A stretch of DNA of 33,364 nt from Deltaproteobacteria bacterium CG_4_9_14_3_um_filter_63_12 (GCA_002789955.1 PFUG01000425.1:1-33364), one strand, 5' to 3'. Numbered from the stretch's first letter, positions 7,430 through 15,806 are shown. The notes: generated from the sequence alone by a model not told the origin. Made by a program: numbers and translations.

Positions 7430-9637
7430 TCAGGGCCGATCGGTGGAGTGGTCGTAGTACTGACCATAGCGTCGATAGTAATAGTAATACTTGCCGTAGC
7501 GTCGGTTCTCGAAGTTGACGTTATTCAGAATCGTCCCAATCAAATTCGCGCCGATTCCTTCAAGCAGCTCTTTGCTTCGTTTCAGGAGTTCTCGTCGAGT
7601 GCTTCCAGCCTTCGAGACAAGGATGACACCATCGACGAGTTGGGCCAGGATCATGGCGTCTGTCACGGCGATCACCGGGGGGCTGTCGATGATTACACGC
7701 TCGTAACGCTTCTTGAGCTCCTCCAGCACATCGAGAAACCTCTGGGTGTGGAACAACTCCGCTGGATTCGGCGGAATGGGACCACAGGGCAGCAGGTCCA
7801 GCCCATCGATCTCCGTCTCGAGGATGGCCTGTTCGAGCGTGGCGTGCTCGATGAGCACTTCCGATAGCCCAGTGGCAGGTTCGACTCCAAAAGCCCGATA
7901 CAGCCTCGGTCGACGCATGTCCGCCTCGATCAGGATGACTCGTCGGCTCGATTGCGACATGACTGTCGCGAGATTGATGGCGGTCGTCGTTTTTCCTTCG
8001 AGCGGACTTGGCGAGGTGACCAGGATAGTGTCCAAGCGCTTATTGGGGGACATGAAGAGGATGTTCGTACGAATCGTTCGGGCACATTCCGCGACCCGAG
8101 ACTTTGGGAAGAACCCCACGTGGAGGTCCGGTCGGTAGGTCTTGCCTTCAGGAATCTTGGCAGCCGAACGGTGATCGGTATCACGAATCGTCGGAATCGC
8201 TCCCAGGAACTGCATTCCGGTAATCCGCTCAACCTCCTCTTGCGTCTTGATCGTCGTGTCGAGCATCTCAAGGAGGAAGGCCAACACGACGCCCCCAAGA
8301 AGCCCCATGATGGCGGCGATCATGAGGTTGAACACCACGCGAGGCTTCGCGGGCTCGGTCGGGACCGTTGCGCGATCGAGGATGCGAATGTTGTTGCTCT
8401 TCAAGAGCTTCGTCAGGCTCACCTCGTTCAAACGTCGCTGCACCAACTCGAAGAGCCGCTCTTGCTCAGCCTTCTGGCTCTCGACTTGCTCATACAGCAG
8501 CTTGAGTTGGTCGAGCTTCAGCGCCTCTCCCTCGACACTGGTGATCTGCTTGCGCAGGTCGGCCTCTGAGCCTTTGTAGGCATCGTATCTGGCTTGGTAG
8601 CCACGACGAATGCTGCTGACCTCGGTCTCGAGTGCTTGTTCGACCAGCGCGAGCTGCGCCTTGATGCTGTTCGCCTGCTCCGTCCCTTCGAGATAGGTTG
8701 CGAGTACCTTCTTCTCCTCCTGACTGAGGTCAACGTACTTCTCGGTCAGCTGGGAGAGATTCGCCGACTCTGTAAGGAGCGCGACCCCGCTCGAACCTAG
8801 ATTTTCGACCTTGAACGCCTTGAGCTCCTTCAGTACGTAGCCGTACTGCCGCCGCATGGCCTCCACTTCAATCAGATTGGTGTTCAGTTCCTTGATCCGA
8901 TTGTTCGTAATGACCTGCTGTTCCTGAGGACTGGTAAACAGCAGGGGGTTCTCTTCCTTGAAGACCGTAAGCGCCCTAGTGGACTCGTTGAGCCGACTCT
9001 CATACGCAGTATATTGCGACTCCAACCAGTAGAAGGCGTCCTGCATCGTCTGCAGTCGGTTCTCGATGTTCTGGTCTCGATAGGCTTCCGCCACTGCATT
9101 CGCCAGATCTGCCGAGAGCTGAGCGGACTCGTGCTGCACTTTGATGTGCACCATCCGGGTTTCTTTCTCGGGTTCCACGCTCAGCATATCCATCAGCCGC
9201 TGCGCGGGATCGCTCTCCTCGAGCTCACGGCTCAAGACCTCCTCGTCGGTGATCTTGTCCAATCCCAGGAACTCGAGGTTCTCAGCCAAGCCGTGGTCTC
9301 GAACCACCCTTTCGGCCACGTGCCTCGACTTGATGACCTGCAGTTGAGTCTCGAAATATTGCTTCAGCATCAGCCAACTGGCTTGTCCAACTCCAGTCTC
9401 GTCGATCGCATCGCCGAAGACGCTTGGGGGCTCAAAATCGATGATCACGGTCACAGACGCTTCGTAGATCTTCGGCTGCTGAAACGTGTACAGCCCAACT
9501 CCAGTCACAATAACAACGAAGACCAAGACGACCGTCCAGAGCCGCTTGACGATAACCCCCCAATACTCTCGGAGGAGGAGGCCTTCGCTGTCTTGTGCTG
9601 CTTCAGGGGTATCCGACATGCGCAACCCAAATTCCAT
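7430..9637 (-). CDS. Wzc-type polysaccharide co-polymerase with BY-kinase domain
   Basis: This inner-membrane protein controls chain length and export of an exopolysaccharide through tyrosine autophosphorylation. A Wzz-like N-terminus has TM1 at about 34-52. A long periplasmic coiled coil spans about 200-410, followed by a GNVR-like region and TM2 at 433-457. The cytoplasmic kinase has Walker A SPLEGKTTT (543-551), Walker A' ILIEADMRRP (568-577) and Walker B VIIDSPPV (648-655). The C-terminus carries nine tyrosines (RRYGKYYYYYRRYGQYY), the usual autophosphorylation cluster. Length (735 aa) is typical of the fused proteobacterial form. The start could also be the ATG at 9619; neither SD is strong. 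A terminator separates it from the OPX gene upstream, and a sigma-54-like site lies in between. Confidence 0.93.
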   Translation of the reverse strand: MEFGLRMSDTPEAAQDSEGLLLREYWGVIVKRLWTVVLVFVVIVTGVGLYTFQQPKIYEASVTVIIDFEPPSVFGDAIDETGVGQASWLMLKQYFETQLQVIKSRHVAERVVRDHGLAENLEFLGLDKITDEEVLSRELEESDPAQRLMDMLSVEPEKETRMVHIKVQHESAQLSADLANAVAEAYRDQNIENRLQTMQDAFYWLESQYTAYESRLNESTRALTVFKEENPLLFTSPQEQQVITNNRIKELNTNLIEVEAMRRQYGYVLKELKAFKVENLGSSGVALLTESANLSQLTEKYVDLSQEEKKVLATYLEGTEQANSIKAQLALVEQALETEVSSIRRGYQARYDAYKGSEADLRKQITSVEGEALKLDQLKLLYEQVESQKAEQERLFELVQRRLNEVSLTKLLKSNNIRILDRATVPTEPAKPRVVFNLMIAAIMGLLGGVVLAFLLEMLDTTIKTQEEVERITGMQFLGAIPTIRDTDHRSAAKIPEGKTYRPDLHVGFFPKSRVAECARTIRTNILFMSPNKRLDTILVTSPSPLEGKTTTAINLATVMSQSSRRVILIEADMRRPRLYRAFGVEPATGLSEVLIEHATLEQAILETEIDGLDLLPCGPIPPNPAELFHTQRFLDVLEELKKRYERVIIDSPPVIAVTDAMILAQLVDGVILVSKAGSTRRELLKRSKELLEGIGANLIGTILNNVNFENRRYGKYYYYYRRYGQYYDHSTDRP

Positions 9638-9744
9638 GCTGTGCGCCCCCGCTCACGAGCGCCGGGCGCCCAAGAGAGCGCCACTGTCAAACGTTCCGCA
9701 ATCCGGCGGCAACCGAGAGCCCACCAGAATGACCACAGCTGTTC

Positions 9745-9761
9745 AGCAAATCACTGTCCAA
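9745..9761 (-). promoter_or_regulatory. Sigma-54 (-24/-12) promoter candidate for the BY-kinase gene
   Basis: The minus strand reads TTGGACAGTGATTTGCT. The GG and GC dinucleotides are exactly 10 nt apart, as in the consensus TGGCACG-N4-TTGCW; TGG and TTGC are intact. It lies downstream of the OPX terminator and about 100 bp before the kinase start, where an independent promoter is needed. The -24 element is otherwise imperfect. Confidence 0.45.
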
Positions 9762-9785
9762 GTTCGAAAGTACGCTGAAAGGCGC

Positions 9786-9809
9786 TAATAAAAACCGGCT
9801 TTCGCCGGT
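9786..9809 (-). terminator. Intrinsic terminator after the OPX gene
   Basis: On the minus strand ACCGGC-GAAA-GCCGGT forms a perfect 6-bp stem with a stable GNRA-type tetraloop, followed directly by TTTTATTA. It lies about 120 bp after the OPX stop codon, so it ends the barrel/OPX transcript before the BY-kinase gene. Confidence 0.85.
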
Positions 9810-9930
9810 CTGTCAATAACCGTTTGGTGATTCTGCGGGCTAGACGACATCCAGAGTGCCGATACACCCGAATCGTTAACGAAGTTCCGATGGGAGTAGT
9901 GTCTGCGCGTTCACACCCACCGACCAGACG

Positions 9931-10554
9931 CTAGAAGGGAGCTTCGGGGACGTAGATGAAGTCCCCTGGGTGAAGGCAAACGTTGGAAGCTCCTTCGGCG
10001 CCGGTGACGATCAAGTGGTACGGAACGACGACGGCTTCTGTCTTCCCATCACCGATCTTTCTCGTAATCACGAGTGTTTTCTGCGCCCTCACCGTCAGCC
10101 CTGCCGATTGCGCGATGGCGTCGGTCAGCATCAATCCAGGACGGAACTCGATGCTGCCAGGCGTAGTCACCTGACCGTCCACGGTCACCGCAGTGCGTTT
10201 GACCTCTTTGTTCACACATACGACAGACGGGTTCTTGAGATACTGTTGTCCGAGCTGTGCGGTCAACAAAGTCTCAATCTCATCGCAGCGAAGCCCCGCA
10301 ATCGCGATGTTCCCGAGCAACGGGAAGTTGATGTTGCCTAGCGGCGATACCTCATACTCTCCCGTCAGGTCTTGCTCGCCATACACTCGAATCTCGAGAC
10401 GGTCCCATGGCTCGAAGCGGCCAATCTCCGCATCGGTGGGGCACTGCTGCAACGCCGCTTGCCAGTCTGGGGTCGGTGTACCTGAGCACGACGTCAGCAC
10501 GACCACACATAGCCAAGACACAACAATCCAAGCGAATTTCAATTTGATACTCAT
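9931..10554 (-). CDS. Short OPX (Wza-like) polysaccharide export lipoprotein
   Basis: 207 aa from the ATG at 10554, which gives a lipoprotein signal with lipobox LTSC (Cys23). The track start at 10611 is too early. Residues of about 42-112 are a Poly_export domain (PWDRLEIRVYGEQDLTGEYEV, SPLGNINFPLLGNI). Residues of about 120-205 are one SLBB domain (VTVDGQVTTPGSIEFRPG). OPX proteins form the periplasmic or outer-membrane conduit for exported polysaccharide. This one is short: it has one SLBB domain and no C-terminal amphipathic helix to span the outer membrane as in E. coli Wza. The beta-barrel gene immediately upstream could supply the pore. It ends the operon at the terminator at 9786-9809. 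Confidence 0.9.
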   Translation of the reverse strand: MSIKLKFAWIVVSWLCVVVLTSCSGTPTPDWQAALQQCPTDAEIGRFEPWDRLEIRVYGEQDLTGEYEVSPLGNINFPLLGNIAIAGLRCDEIETLLTAQLGQQYLKNPSVVCVNKEVKRTAVTVDGQVTTPGSIEFRPGLMLTDAIAQSAGLTVRAQKTLVITRKIGDGKTEAVVVPYHLIVTGAEGASNVCLHPGDFIYVPEAPF

Positions 10555-10653
10555 AGGTCCGCGCTCGCACAGAGCTGACTGCTGCATGGAGCCACCGCTC
10601 CACCACTGCAAACAGCGTGACGGCTGAGACTCGAGGTCTGGACGTCGCCTTGC

Positions 10654-11934
10654 TCAGAATTCGTAAGCCAGGTTGAGCAGCGCTTGATGCTTCACATATG
10701 AAGCGGACCCGACCGGCTGCCCGCCAACCTGGCTTCCAAAATCGGAGGAGTTGCCTCTGAGCAGGTAGGCCAACCGCGCAGTGAGACCGGGCACAAAGGT
10801 GTAGCCCAAGGCGGCGTCGACATCATAGACAGAGTCCGACCGCCCCGAGAGATCCTCTATGGCACCAAAGTCATCAAAGTTGATGTGTCCACCCAAGCTG
10901 GCATCAAAGCGGTTGGCGAACTCGGTCTGGAACTTGAGGTACAGCCTGTGGAACTTGAAGTAGTTACCAAAGGTGGAGTCCTCGAAGTTCTTGATGTAAC
11001 CGAACGTGAGCCGGGTCGCTTCCGTCCACTCGTAGCCCAACTCCCCCTGCGCGATGAACAGGTGCTCGTTTGCGCCCGCATCATAGAATGTGTAGGCGTA
11101 TCCAGCCTGGAGATTGACGTTGAGCCGGTTGAACAGCAATCCCCGCAAACCAGCCTGGGCCCGAAAGGGAGTGGCTCCGTTGTTCGCAAGGTCGAGAGGG
11201 GCTGGCAACGATCGCGTTGCGTTCGAATAGGTCAGAATGTCCTGCTCGATGCGAAGGGTGACCGCCGTCTGCGGCAAAAAACTCCAGCGCGTGATCGAAC
11301 TCAAGTGGTGATTCTGGCTGTCGATATCGCTGATCCCGTCGAAGATGCGCAGCCGAAGCTGGTAGCCAAAAGTCTGACCGAAGATCTTGCCGTCTTCGGG
11401 TTCGATGAGCGCTTCGATCCCCGGGCTGACCAAGTGGTTGTCAAGACTCACATTCGACGCCTGGTCGGCGGGCCCATTCGACAGCGCGTAGAGGAAGTTA
11501 GGCTTCATTTTGAACGTTTGAGTTGGCCAGAGCAGCAGCGAAGTGGCTGCGGAGACTTCGATTCCGCTGTTGTTCGACACGCGCTCGGCCCCGGAGAGAT
11601 ATTGCTCCCAGGTCCCGCGCACATTGGCTTCCCATTCAGCCACGGTCGGCGCTGGAGTTTCCGCGCGCAGGCTCAGGCCGGGCTTGAGCACGAACGAAGT
11701 GGTCAGCGACTCCCCTGGCGCCAACTCGCTCGGATCTTCGTAGAAGAGATTCGAGTCGTAGCCGCTCTCCACAAACGCGCCAGGATGGAGCAGCACGCTG
11801 CCCGCGCGGAGCCCCAAGGGCTCGAACTCCTGTGCCATGCCCACGCCTGGCACCAGCGCCCACATAATGGCCGCCAACACCATCGCCCGGTTTGCAGCTA
11901 CGAGACGATCATTTTGCAGGAGTGGTTTCAACAA
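10654..11934 (-). CDS. Outer-membrane beta-barrel protein of the polysaccharide export locus
   Basis: A 426-aa exported protein. The signal peptide ends VPGVGMAQ; residues GYDSNLFYEDP open a long series of amphipathic strands, and the C-terminus is ...LLNLAYEF, the terminal-Phe pattern recognised by BamA. This fits the putative porin families encoded next to OPX genes in myxobacteria (Wzp-type). The start is uncertain: TTG at 11934 keeps basic residues ahead of the hydrophobic core, whereas the first ATG (11883) would not. The OPX gene starts 100 bp downstream. Together they could form a two-part outer-membrane exit for the polymer; this pairing is inferred. Confidence 0.8.
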   Translation of the reverse strand: MLKPLLQNDRLVAANRAMVLAAIMWALVPGVGMAQEFEPLGLRAGSVLLHPGAFVESGYDSNLFYEDPSELAPGESLTTSFVLKPGLSLRAETPAPTVAEWEANVRGTWEQYLSGAERVSNNSGIEVSAATSLLLWPTQTFKMKPNFLYALSNGPADQASNVSLDNHLVSPGIEALIEPEDGKIFGQTFGYQLRLRIFDGISDIDSQNHHLSSITRWSFLPQTAVTLRIEQDILTYSNATRSLPAPLDLANNGATPFRAQAGLRGLLFNRLNVNLQAGYAYTFYDAGANEHLFIAQGELGYEWTEATRLTFGYIKNFEDSTFGNYFKFHRLYLKFQTEFANRFDASLGGHINFDDFGAIEDLSGRSDSVYDVDAALGYTFVPGLTARLAYLLRGNSSDFGSQVGGQPVGSASYVKHQALLNLAYEF

Positions 11935-11988
11935 TCGAGTTCCGATGATGAAGGCAACCCAGTCGCCAAATGGTGACCGAGCCGTGCT

Positions 11989-12570
11989 TTATCGAATAGG
12001 TGAAACGTCTGGATACGGATACGTTCCGATGTCCGTTGTGTCAACCACGCCGACATCACCGATCCCATCGTCGCGGAGATCATCCGCGACTTTCACCTTT
12101 AGCTTTGTTCCATCGTCGACCTGCTGAACAATCTGTCCGTAGCAGGATTCCGCCTCTTCACCAAGTTGCTGCACTTGTGCCCCTGAGAGCCCAATCAGCT
12201 TGGCCTGGTGAATCTCTTTCTCCTCGTCGGTTCCCGATAGGCTGCGAAGAGTCACATTCGCCTTCTCGGCGACCTTGGTGAAGCCCTTGATCGCAGAAAG
12301 TCTCTCGTTGATGCAATTCAACTTCAAGACGTCCTGCTCCTCGGCTCTCGTCTGCTCCAGGAGACCTTCGACGCGGACTCGAACTTCGTTCATGTCGGAG
12401 AGCAACTCGGACGCCCAGGACAACCGCTCACTCGACGAGAGATTCTTGATGTCGGTCACCACCGGCGTCGCTCCGGCTGGCAGGTCATCGCCGCCGGCCT
12501 CTTGGCCAGTGGCAACGGGACTCAGCGACGTCAAAGCGATTAGAACGACAAGGATGGTTGTGATTTTCAT
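11989..12570 (-). CDS. Secreted alpha-helical protein at the head of the polysaccharide export operon
   Basis: 193 aa, not recognised. A clear Sec signal peptide (MKITTILVVLIALTSLSPVATGQ) is followed by a largely helical region with many Glu/Lys and two cysteines (LKLNCINER and ESCYGQIV) that could form a disulfide, then an acidic DDGIGDVGVVD tail. The SD sequence GAGGG is well placed. It is first in a unit with the barrel (55 bp downstream) and OPX genes, and a sigma-54-like site lies about 50 bp before its start. A periplasmic accessory role in polymer export is only a context inference. Confidence 0.75.
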   Translation of the reverse strand: MKITTILVVLIALTSLSPVATGQEAGGDDLPAGATPVVTDIKNLSSSERLSWASELLSDMNEVRVRVEGLLEQTRAEEQDVLKLNCINERLSAIKGFTKVAEKANVTLRSLSGTDEEKEIHQAKLIGLSGAQVQQLGEEAESCYGQIVQQVDDGTKLKVKVADDLRDDGIGDVGVVDTTDIGTYPYPDVSPIR

Positions 12571-12621
12571 GGCGTACCCTCAAACTCGGCTGGGTTGAAA
12601 TGAGCGCGTTCGAAGGAGCTG

Positions 12622-12638
12622 TGCAAGATTTCGACCAA
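12622..12638 (-). promoter_or_regulatory. Sigma-54 (-24/-12) promoter candidate for the polysaccharide export operon
   Basis: The minus strand reads TTGGTCGAAATCTTGCA. TGG and a perfect TTGCA are present with the required 10 nt between GG and GC. The predicted transcription start is near 12611, about 40 bp before the first gene with room for its SD. Positions after the -24 GG deviate from CACG. Confidence 0.5.
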
Positions 12639-12965
12639 CGAAACCGCCTCCTCCTTCTTCGCTCAACTGCCAGCGGTTCATAGTAACGATTGACGCGCGC
12701 GAGTCAACGGAACACATCCACGGCGGTGAGAGCCTGCTGCGTTCCATGAGTGAAATACGCTGCCCTTCAGAGCCATGCTCAGGCCGAACGGCACGAACGG
12801 ACGTCCAACCAACGACCCGAGCGGCGCATGCCCCTTTTCTCAGGCGTGTACCCCTTTCTGAGCACTAACCCGATACCCAACGCTCTCGCGACGGAATCGG
12901 CTGCCCATCCCGGGAACGTCCCACGCTCAACCAGCGACGCGAGCAACCCGTCCGCGTCCTGGGAA
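12639..12965. other. Intergenic region containing a decayed copy of the neighbouring gene's 3' end
   Basis: There is no intact gene here; the 110-, 98- and 61-aa ORFs are chance frames. The left half shows nothing beyond the upstream edge of the sigma-54-like site. The right half carries the degenerate duplicate described separately (12862-12940). Confidence 0.6.
12862..12940 (-). repeat. Degenerate tandem copy of the 3' end of the AgmX-domain gene
   Basis: This stretch aligns with 12962-13040 at an offset of 100 bp. Shared words in order are ACTAACC, ACCCA(A/G)CGCT, GCGACGG, ATCGGCT, GCCCATC and GGGAACGTCC, with single-base indels. The parent segment encodes the last residues of the AgmX/PglI domain (WTFPKMGKPITVAKRWVFG). 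The copy is broken by indels and lies after the intact stop codon. Confidence 0.7.
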
Positions 12966-14372
12966 CTAACCAAACACCCAGCGCTTTGCGACGGTGATCG
13001 GCTTGCCCATCTTGGGGAACGTCCAGCGCTTGATCTTGGCCTCGACGCACTCAGCCAGGCCTTTGCCAACGTCATCCACTGACGTGTTCACGCTCAGCAC
13101 TTTGCCATCGGTTCCAATCGTGATCTTCACGACCAACTTGCCCGATTGATCGCCGTACTTCTGGATGATTCTCTTGTAGCAGTTCTCGATCTGCTTGCTC
13201 TTGCTCTTGAAGACGCTCTCGAGACCGATCTTGTCGCCCTTGGCGACACTCTCCGGGATCTTAGTCTCCTCCTTGATCTTCAGCTCAACTTTGGCACGCT
13301 CACCGGTCTCAGCCGTCTTGGGGCCAGAGCCAATGATCTTGTTGCCGCCGCCTTCGACGGACTTCAGGGAGGGTTCTCCCGTGGCGTCGCCGGCTCCACC
13401 TAGGCCCAGGCCCGATGTGGGCCCGCCGCCACCGCCGCCTCCGATATCCTCGGCATTGAGTCCGCTGAGCGCGCTGATGTGCGCATCGGCGCCGACGATG
13501 TCCTGCGCGATCGCTCCACCCAGTGAGCTCTCTCCGCCGTCCACACCAAAGACCTGTCCGATGATCTTCTTGCCTTGCTCCTTACGCATCCGCTTCTCGG
13601 CCCGGGCCTGCTCAGCGGACTTAGGTGCACGGTCTTTCTTCTCCTCGACGGCCGCCTTCTCGGGCTTGACCTGGACATCCTCGACCACCTCAGTGTTCGT
13701 GTCGTCCTTTAGGCCCTCATCGTCTTTGTTCTCGTCCTCGTCTTCGACTTCCTCTTTCTTCTCTTCCTCCTCGATGGCCTCGGCCTCCTGGTCGAGATAC
13801 CAGTCGGGGAGGTCTTCATAGCCCTCGGGTTCCGGCCAGTCCTGCAACATCACATAGAAGAGAGGACCGATCTGGAAGAGAGCGCTCATGGCAACGAAGA
13901 TGAGGATGGCGGGCCCGAGGAACGTGGAGAAGCCGGCGAGGGCCCCGCCTCCAAGTGCCGTTGGAAGCATGCCTACCGAGGCGGACGGCGGAGTGACGAA
14001 CTGAAACAGCAGACGGGTCTCCCCGATCGTCACCTTGCCTCGACCAGAGTCGTTGAGCTCGACGTCATATCCTGCTGCAGTCTTGGTCGCCGCGCTGACG
14101 TTGCGAAGCCGTGTCAGGTCGATGACCTCGTTGCCACCCAAGCTAATGCGCCCACCCATGCGGTCGTTGACATGGAGTATGTATCGACCTTGGGGGTTGA
14201 GCGTGAGCAGCGCATACGACGCTGGCATTGTCGAGGTAGGGATGACGAACGTGTTGGACAGCGTTTGCCCAATGGTCACTCCCACCCGTTTCCTAAGGAG
14301 TCGCTCTTCGACGCAGCGATCTCCCTGGAACACCCCGATACGCAGAACTTTTACGGCTGTTGGACCTGACAT
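12966..14372 (-). CDS. GltG/AgmX-like protein: FHA-like domain, TM helix, acidic linker, AgmX/PglI C-terminal domain
   Basis: 468 aa. Residues 8-125 form a degenerate FHA-like cytoplasmic domain (RVGVTIGQTLSNTFVIP ... RMGGRISLGG). A single TM helix lies at about 148-175. A periplasmic Glu/Lys/Asp-rich linker (190-265) and a Gly-rich stretch (GGGGGGGP) follow. The C-terminal 90 residues are an AgmX/PglI, TonB-like domain (IENCYKRIIQKYG, GKLVVKITIGTDGKV, KRWTFPKM). This architecture matches GltG-type proteins of the M. xanthus gliding/Nfs machinery, which couple an inner-membrane proton channel to periplasmic partners. It follows the ExbD pair, supporting that role. Bases 14373-14508 before it contain a 6-bp inverted repeat (14457-14476) but no gene. 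Confidence 0.82.
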   Translation of the reverse strand: MSGPTAVKVLRIGVFQGDRCVEERLLRKRVGVTIGQTLSNTFVIPTSTMPASYALLTLNPQGRYILHVNDRMGGRISLGGNEVIDLTRLRNVSAATKTAAGYDVELNDSGRGKVTIGETRLLFQFVTPPSASVGMLPTALGGGALAGFSTFLGPAILIFVAMSALFQIGPLFYVMLQDWPEPEGYEDLPDWYLDQEAEAIEEEEKKEEVEDEDENKDDEGLKDDTNTEVVEDVQVKPEKAAVEEKKDRAPKSAEQARAEKRMRKEQGKKIIGQVFGVDGGESSLGGAIAQDIVGADAHISALSGLNAEDIGGGGGGGPTSGLGLGGAGDATGEPSLKSVEGGGNKIIGSGPKTAETGERAKVELKIKEETKIPESVAKGDKIGLESVFKSKSKQIENCYKRIIQKYGDQSGKLVVKITIGTDGKVLSVNTSVDDVGKGLAECVEAKIKRWTFPKMGKPITVAKRWVFG

Positions 14373-14508
14373 GGCGTTCCCTTCGGTCTTACACTGGGCA
14401 GAGCTGGTGGCCTTCGTCTTTCAGTGACTTCGGCCCCGCCAGTGACCCATCTGTGGAGGTCGAACCAAGGCGACCTGACCTCGATTCCACCCCCACACGA
14501 GTTCTTGC

Positions 14509-15087
14509 CTAGGGGATCGCGCCACTGAAGGCGAACTTGTTCTTGATGACAGCAAACCGGAACTTCTTGAACTCCGTCGATATCGCAGTCTGCATCACCT
14601 CGGCGATCAGCCGATAGGGCGTCTCCACATCCGCGATAATTGTCATCTCTCCCTGAAACTCTCCCTTCGTCTGGCGAGCAAAATTCTTCTGCTCTTCAAC
14701 TGCATCCCTGAGGGCCGTCTCCAAAGGCTGAATAATCAACCCCGTGGCGCCGCCCTTCTTCAGCGTCTTATCGACCTTCCGGTCCGTCAAGGGCACCACC
14801 TGCTGCTCCATGACCACGATCGCCTTGCCGGTAATCGTCACTGTCGTCATGTCCTTCGGAATCACCTCAGAGGTGCTGAAGGGCAGGTCCATGTCCGGAA
14901 GCACCTTGATGGGCTCCTGACCGTAGTTCTTGAGCAAGAAGCACAGGATGATGGTCATCATATCCATCATCGAGTTCAAGTTCAGCGCCGCCTTCTCATC
15001 ACCATGAGCCTTCTTGCGCTTCGCCTTCCTCTTGTCGCGCATGCGCTTCTGAAGCAGGTCGTGTATCTGCTTCTCTTGATTATCCAT
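14509..15087 (-). CDS. ExbD/TolR-type proton-channel subunit (Asp retained)
   Basis: 192 aa with a very basic cytoplasmic N-terminus (KRMRDKRKAKRKKAHGD) and one TM helix, LNLNSMMDMMTIILCFLL, at 35-52. Asp42 occupies the proton-conducting position conserved in TolR/ExbD and in AglQ/AglS of the gliding motor. The rest is a periplasmic domain ending ...FAFSGAIP. SD GGAG lies 9 nt before the start. It is 32 bp downstream of the second ExbD-like gene and part of the same operon. It probably forms the stator channel with the ExbB-like protein and its paralogue. Confidence 0.85.
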   Translation of the reverse strand: MDNQEKQIHDLLQKRMRDKRKAKRKKAHGDEKAALNLNSMMDMMTIILCFLLKNYGQEPIKVLPDMDLPFSTSEVIPKDMTTVTITGKAIVVMEQQVVPLTDRKVDKTLKKGGATGLIIQPLETALRDAVEEQKNFARQTKGEFQGEMTIIADVETPYRLIAEVMQTAISTEFKKFRFAVIKNKFAFSGAIP

Positions 15088-15119
15088 TAGATTATCTCCG
15101 TCGCTTTCGAAGTAGGCGT

Positions 15120-15767
15120 TTACTGAGTCGTGGGCAACCCAAGGACAACCAGAGGGAAGAGCCCCAGAGATCTCAACCCTGTTGCCCCCGTCTCCTCATC
15201 CGTCCCTTCGATCTGCACCACTGTAGAGTCATAGAGGTCTTCGGGCTTCGAAAACGAAGTTCCCTTGCTGGCGTCTTCATTACCCGGCGGCACCCGCTGG
15301 AACCGGCTCGTGTCCATCGCCTTGACGATGACCCCGAAGCTGATGTCAGCACCCGCCACAACCTCGAGCTGCTCATGGTCTGACCACATCGCATCGCCCT
15401 TGATAGAAAGGAGAGTGTTGTACAGCATCAGCCAATCATAGCGGTCGATAGGCTCTTTCGCCTCGGCGTCCCGAAGACAGATCGTCACCTGACTCCCGCG
15501 CCCCTGGCACTCGGGAATCGTTGGCATCGCACGCTCACCCTGAATGATCCAGAACCCTTCCTTGCTCACCATCAGTTGTAGACGCTTGGGGGGCTCCCCC
15601 GCGTTCGCAGCCGCTCCCAGAGACTTCTGCGGCATGGTCACATTGATGACGGTAATCTCGAGAAACACAACGCTCAAAAGGAGCAGTGGAATGAGAATTA
15701 GAACCAGGTTCATGATTGGAATGAGATCCAAGTCTCCGAAATCCTGCTCTTCTCGTACTTTCGCCAT
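15120..15767 (-). CDS. ExbD/TolR-type subunit with Asn at the usual channel Asp
   Basis: 215 aa. A short N-terminus leads into one TM helix, DLIPIMNLVLILIPLLLL (14-31), and a periplasmic domain. Relative to TolR/ExbD (pattern P.xDxxxxLLxFF) and to its neighbour's Asp42, the channel Asp position is Asn20. This suggests a structural rather than proton-conducting subunit; it is an observation from a by-eye alignment. The periplasmic region includes a Cys pair (PECQGRGSQVTICLRD). SD CGGAGG precedes the start. It lies between the ExbB-like gene and the second ExbD-like gene, matching the AglR-AglQ-AglS arrangement. Confidence 0.83.
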   Translation of the reverse strand: MAKVREEQDFGDLDLIPIMNLVLILIPLLLLSVVFLEITVINVTMPQKSLGAAANAGEPPKRLQLMVSKEGFWIIQGERAMPTIPECQGRGSQVTICLRDAEAKEPIDRYDWLMLYNTLLSIKGDAMWSDHEQLEVVAGADISFGVIVKAMDTSRFQRVPPGNEDASKGTSFSKPEDLYDSTVVQIEGTDEETGATGLRSLGLFPLVVLGLPTTQ

Positions 15768-15806
15768 GACGCCTCCGTTCTATAAGACTTTCAAGTAACG
15801 GTGGCC

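Noticed and set aside
14457-14476. Inverted repeat AGGTCG-N8-CGACCT between the ExbD-like and GltG-like genes
   Set aside because: Short stem, no T-run, inside an operon; likely chance in GC-rich DNA.
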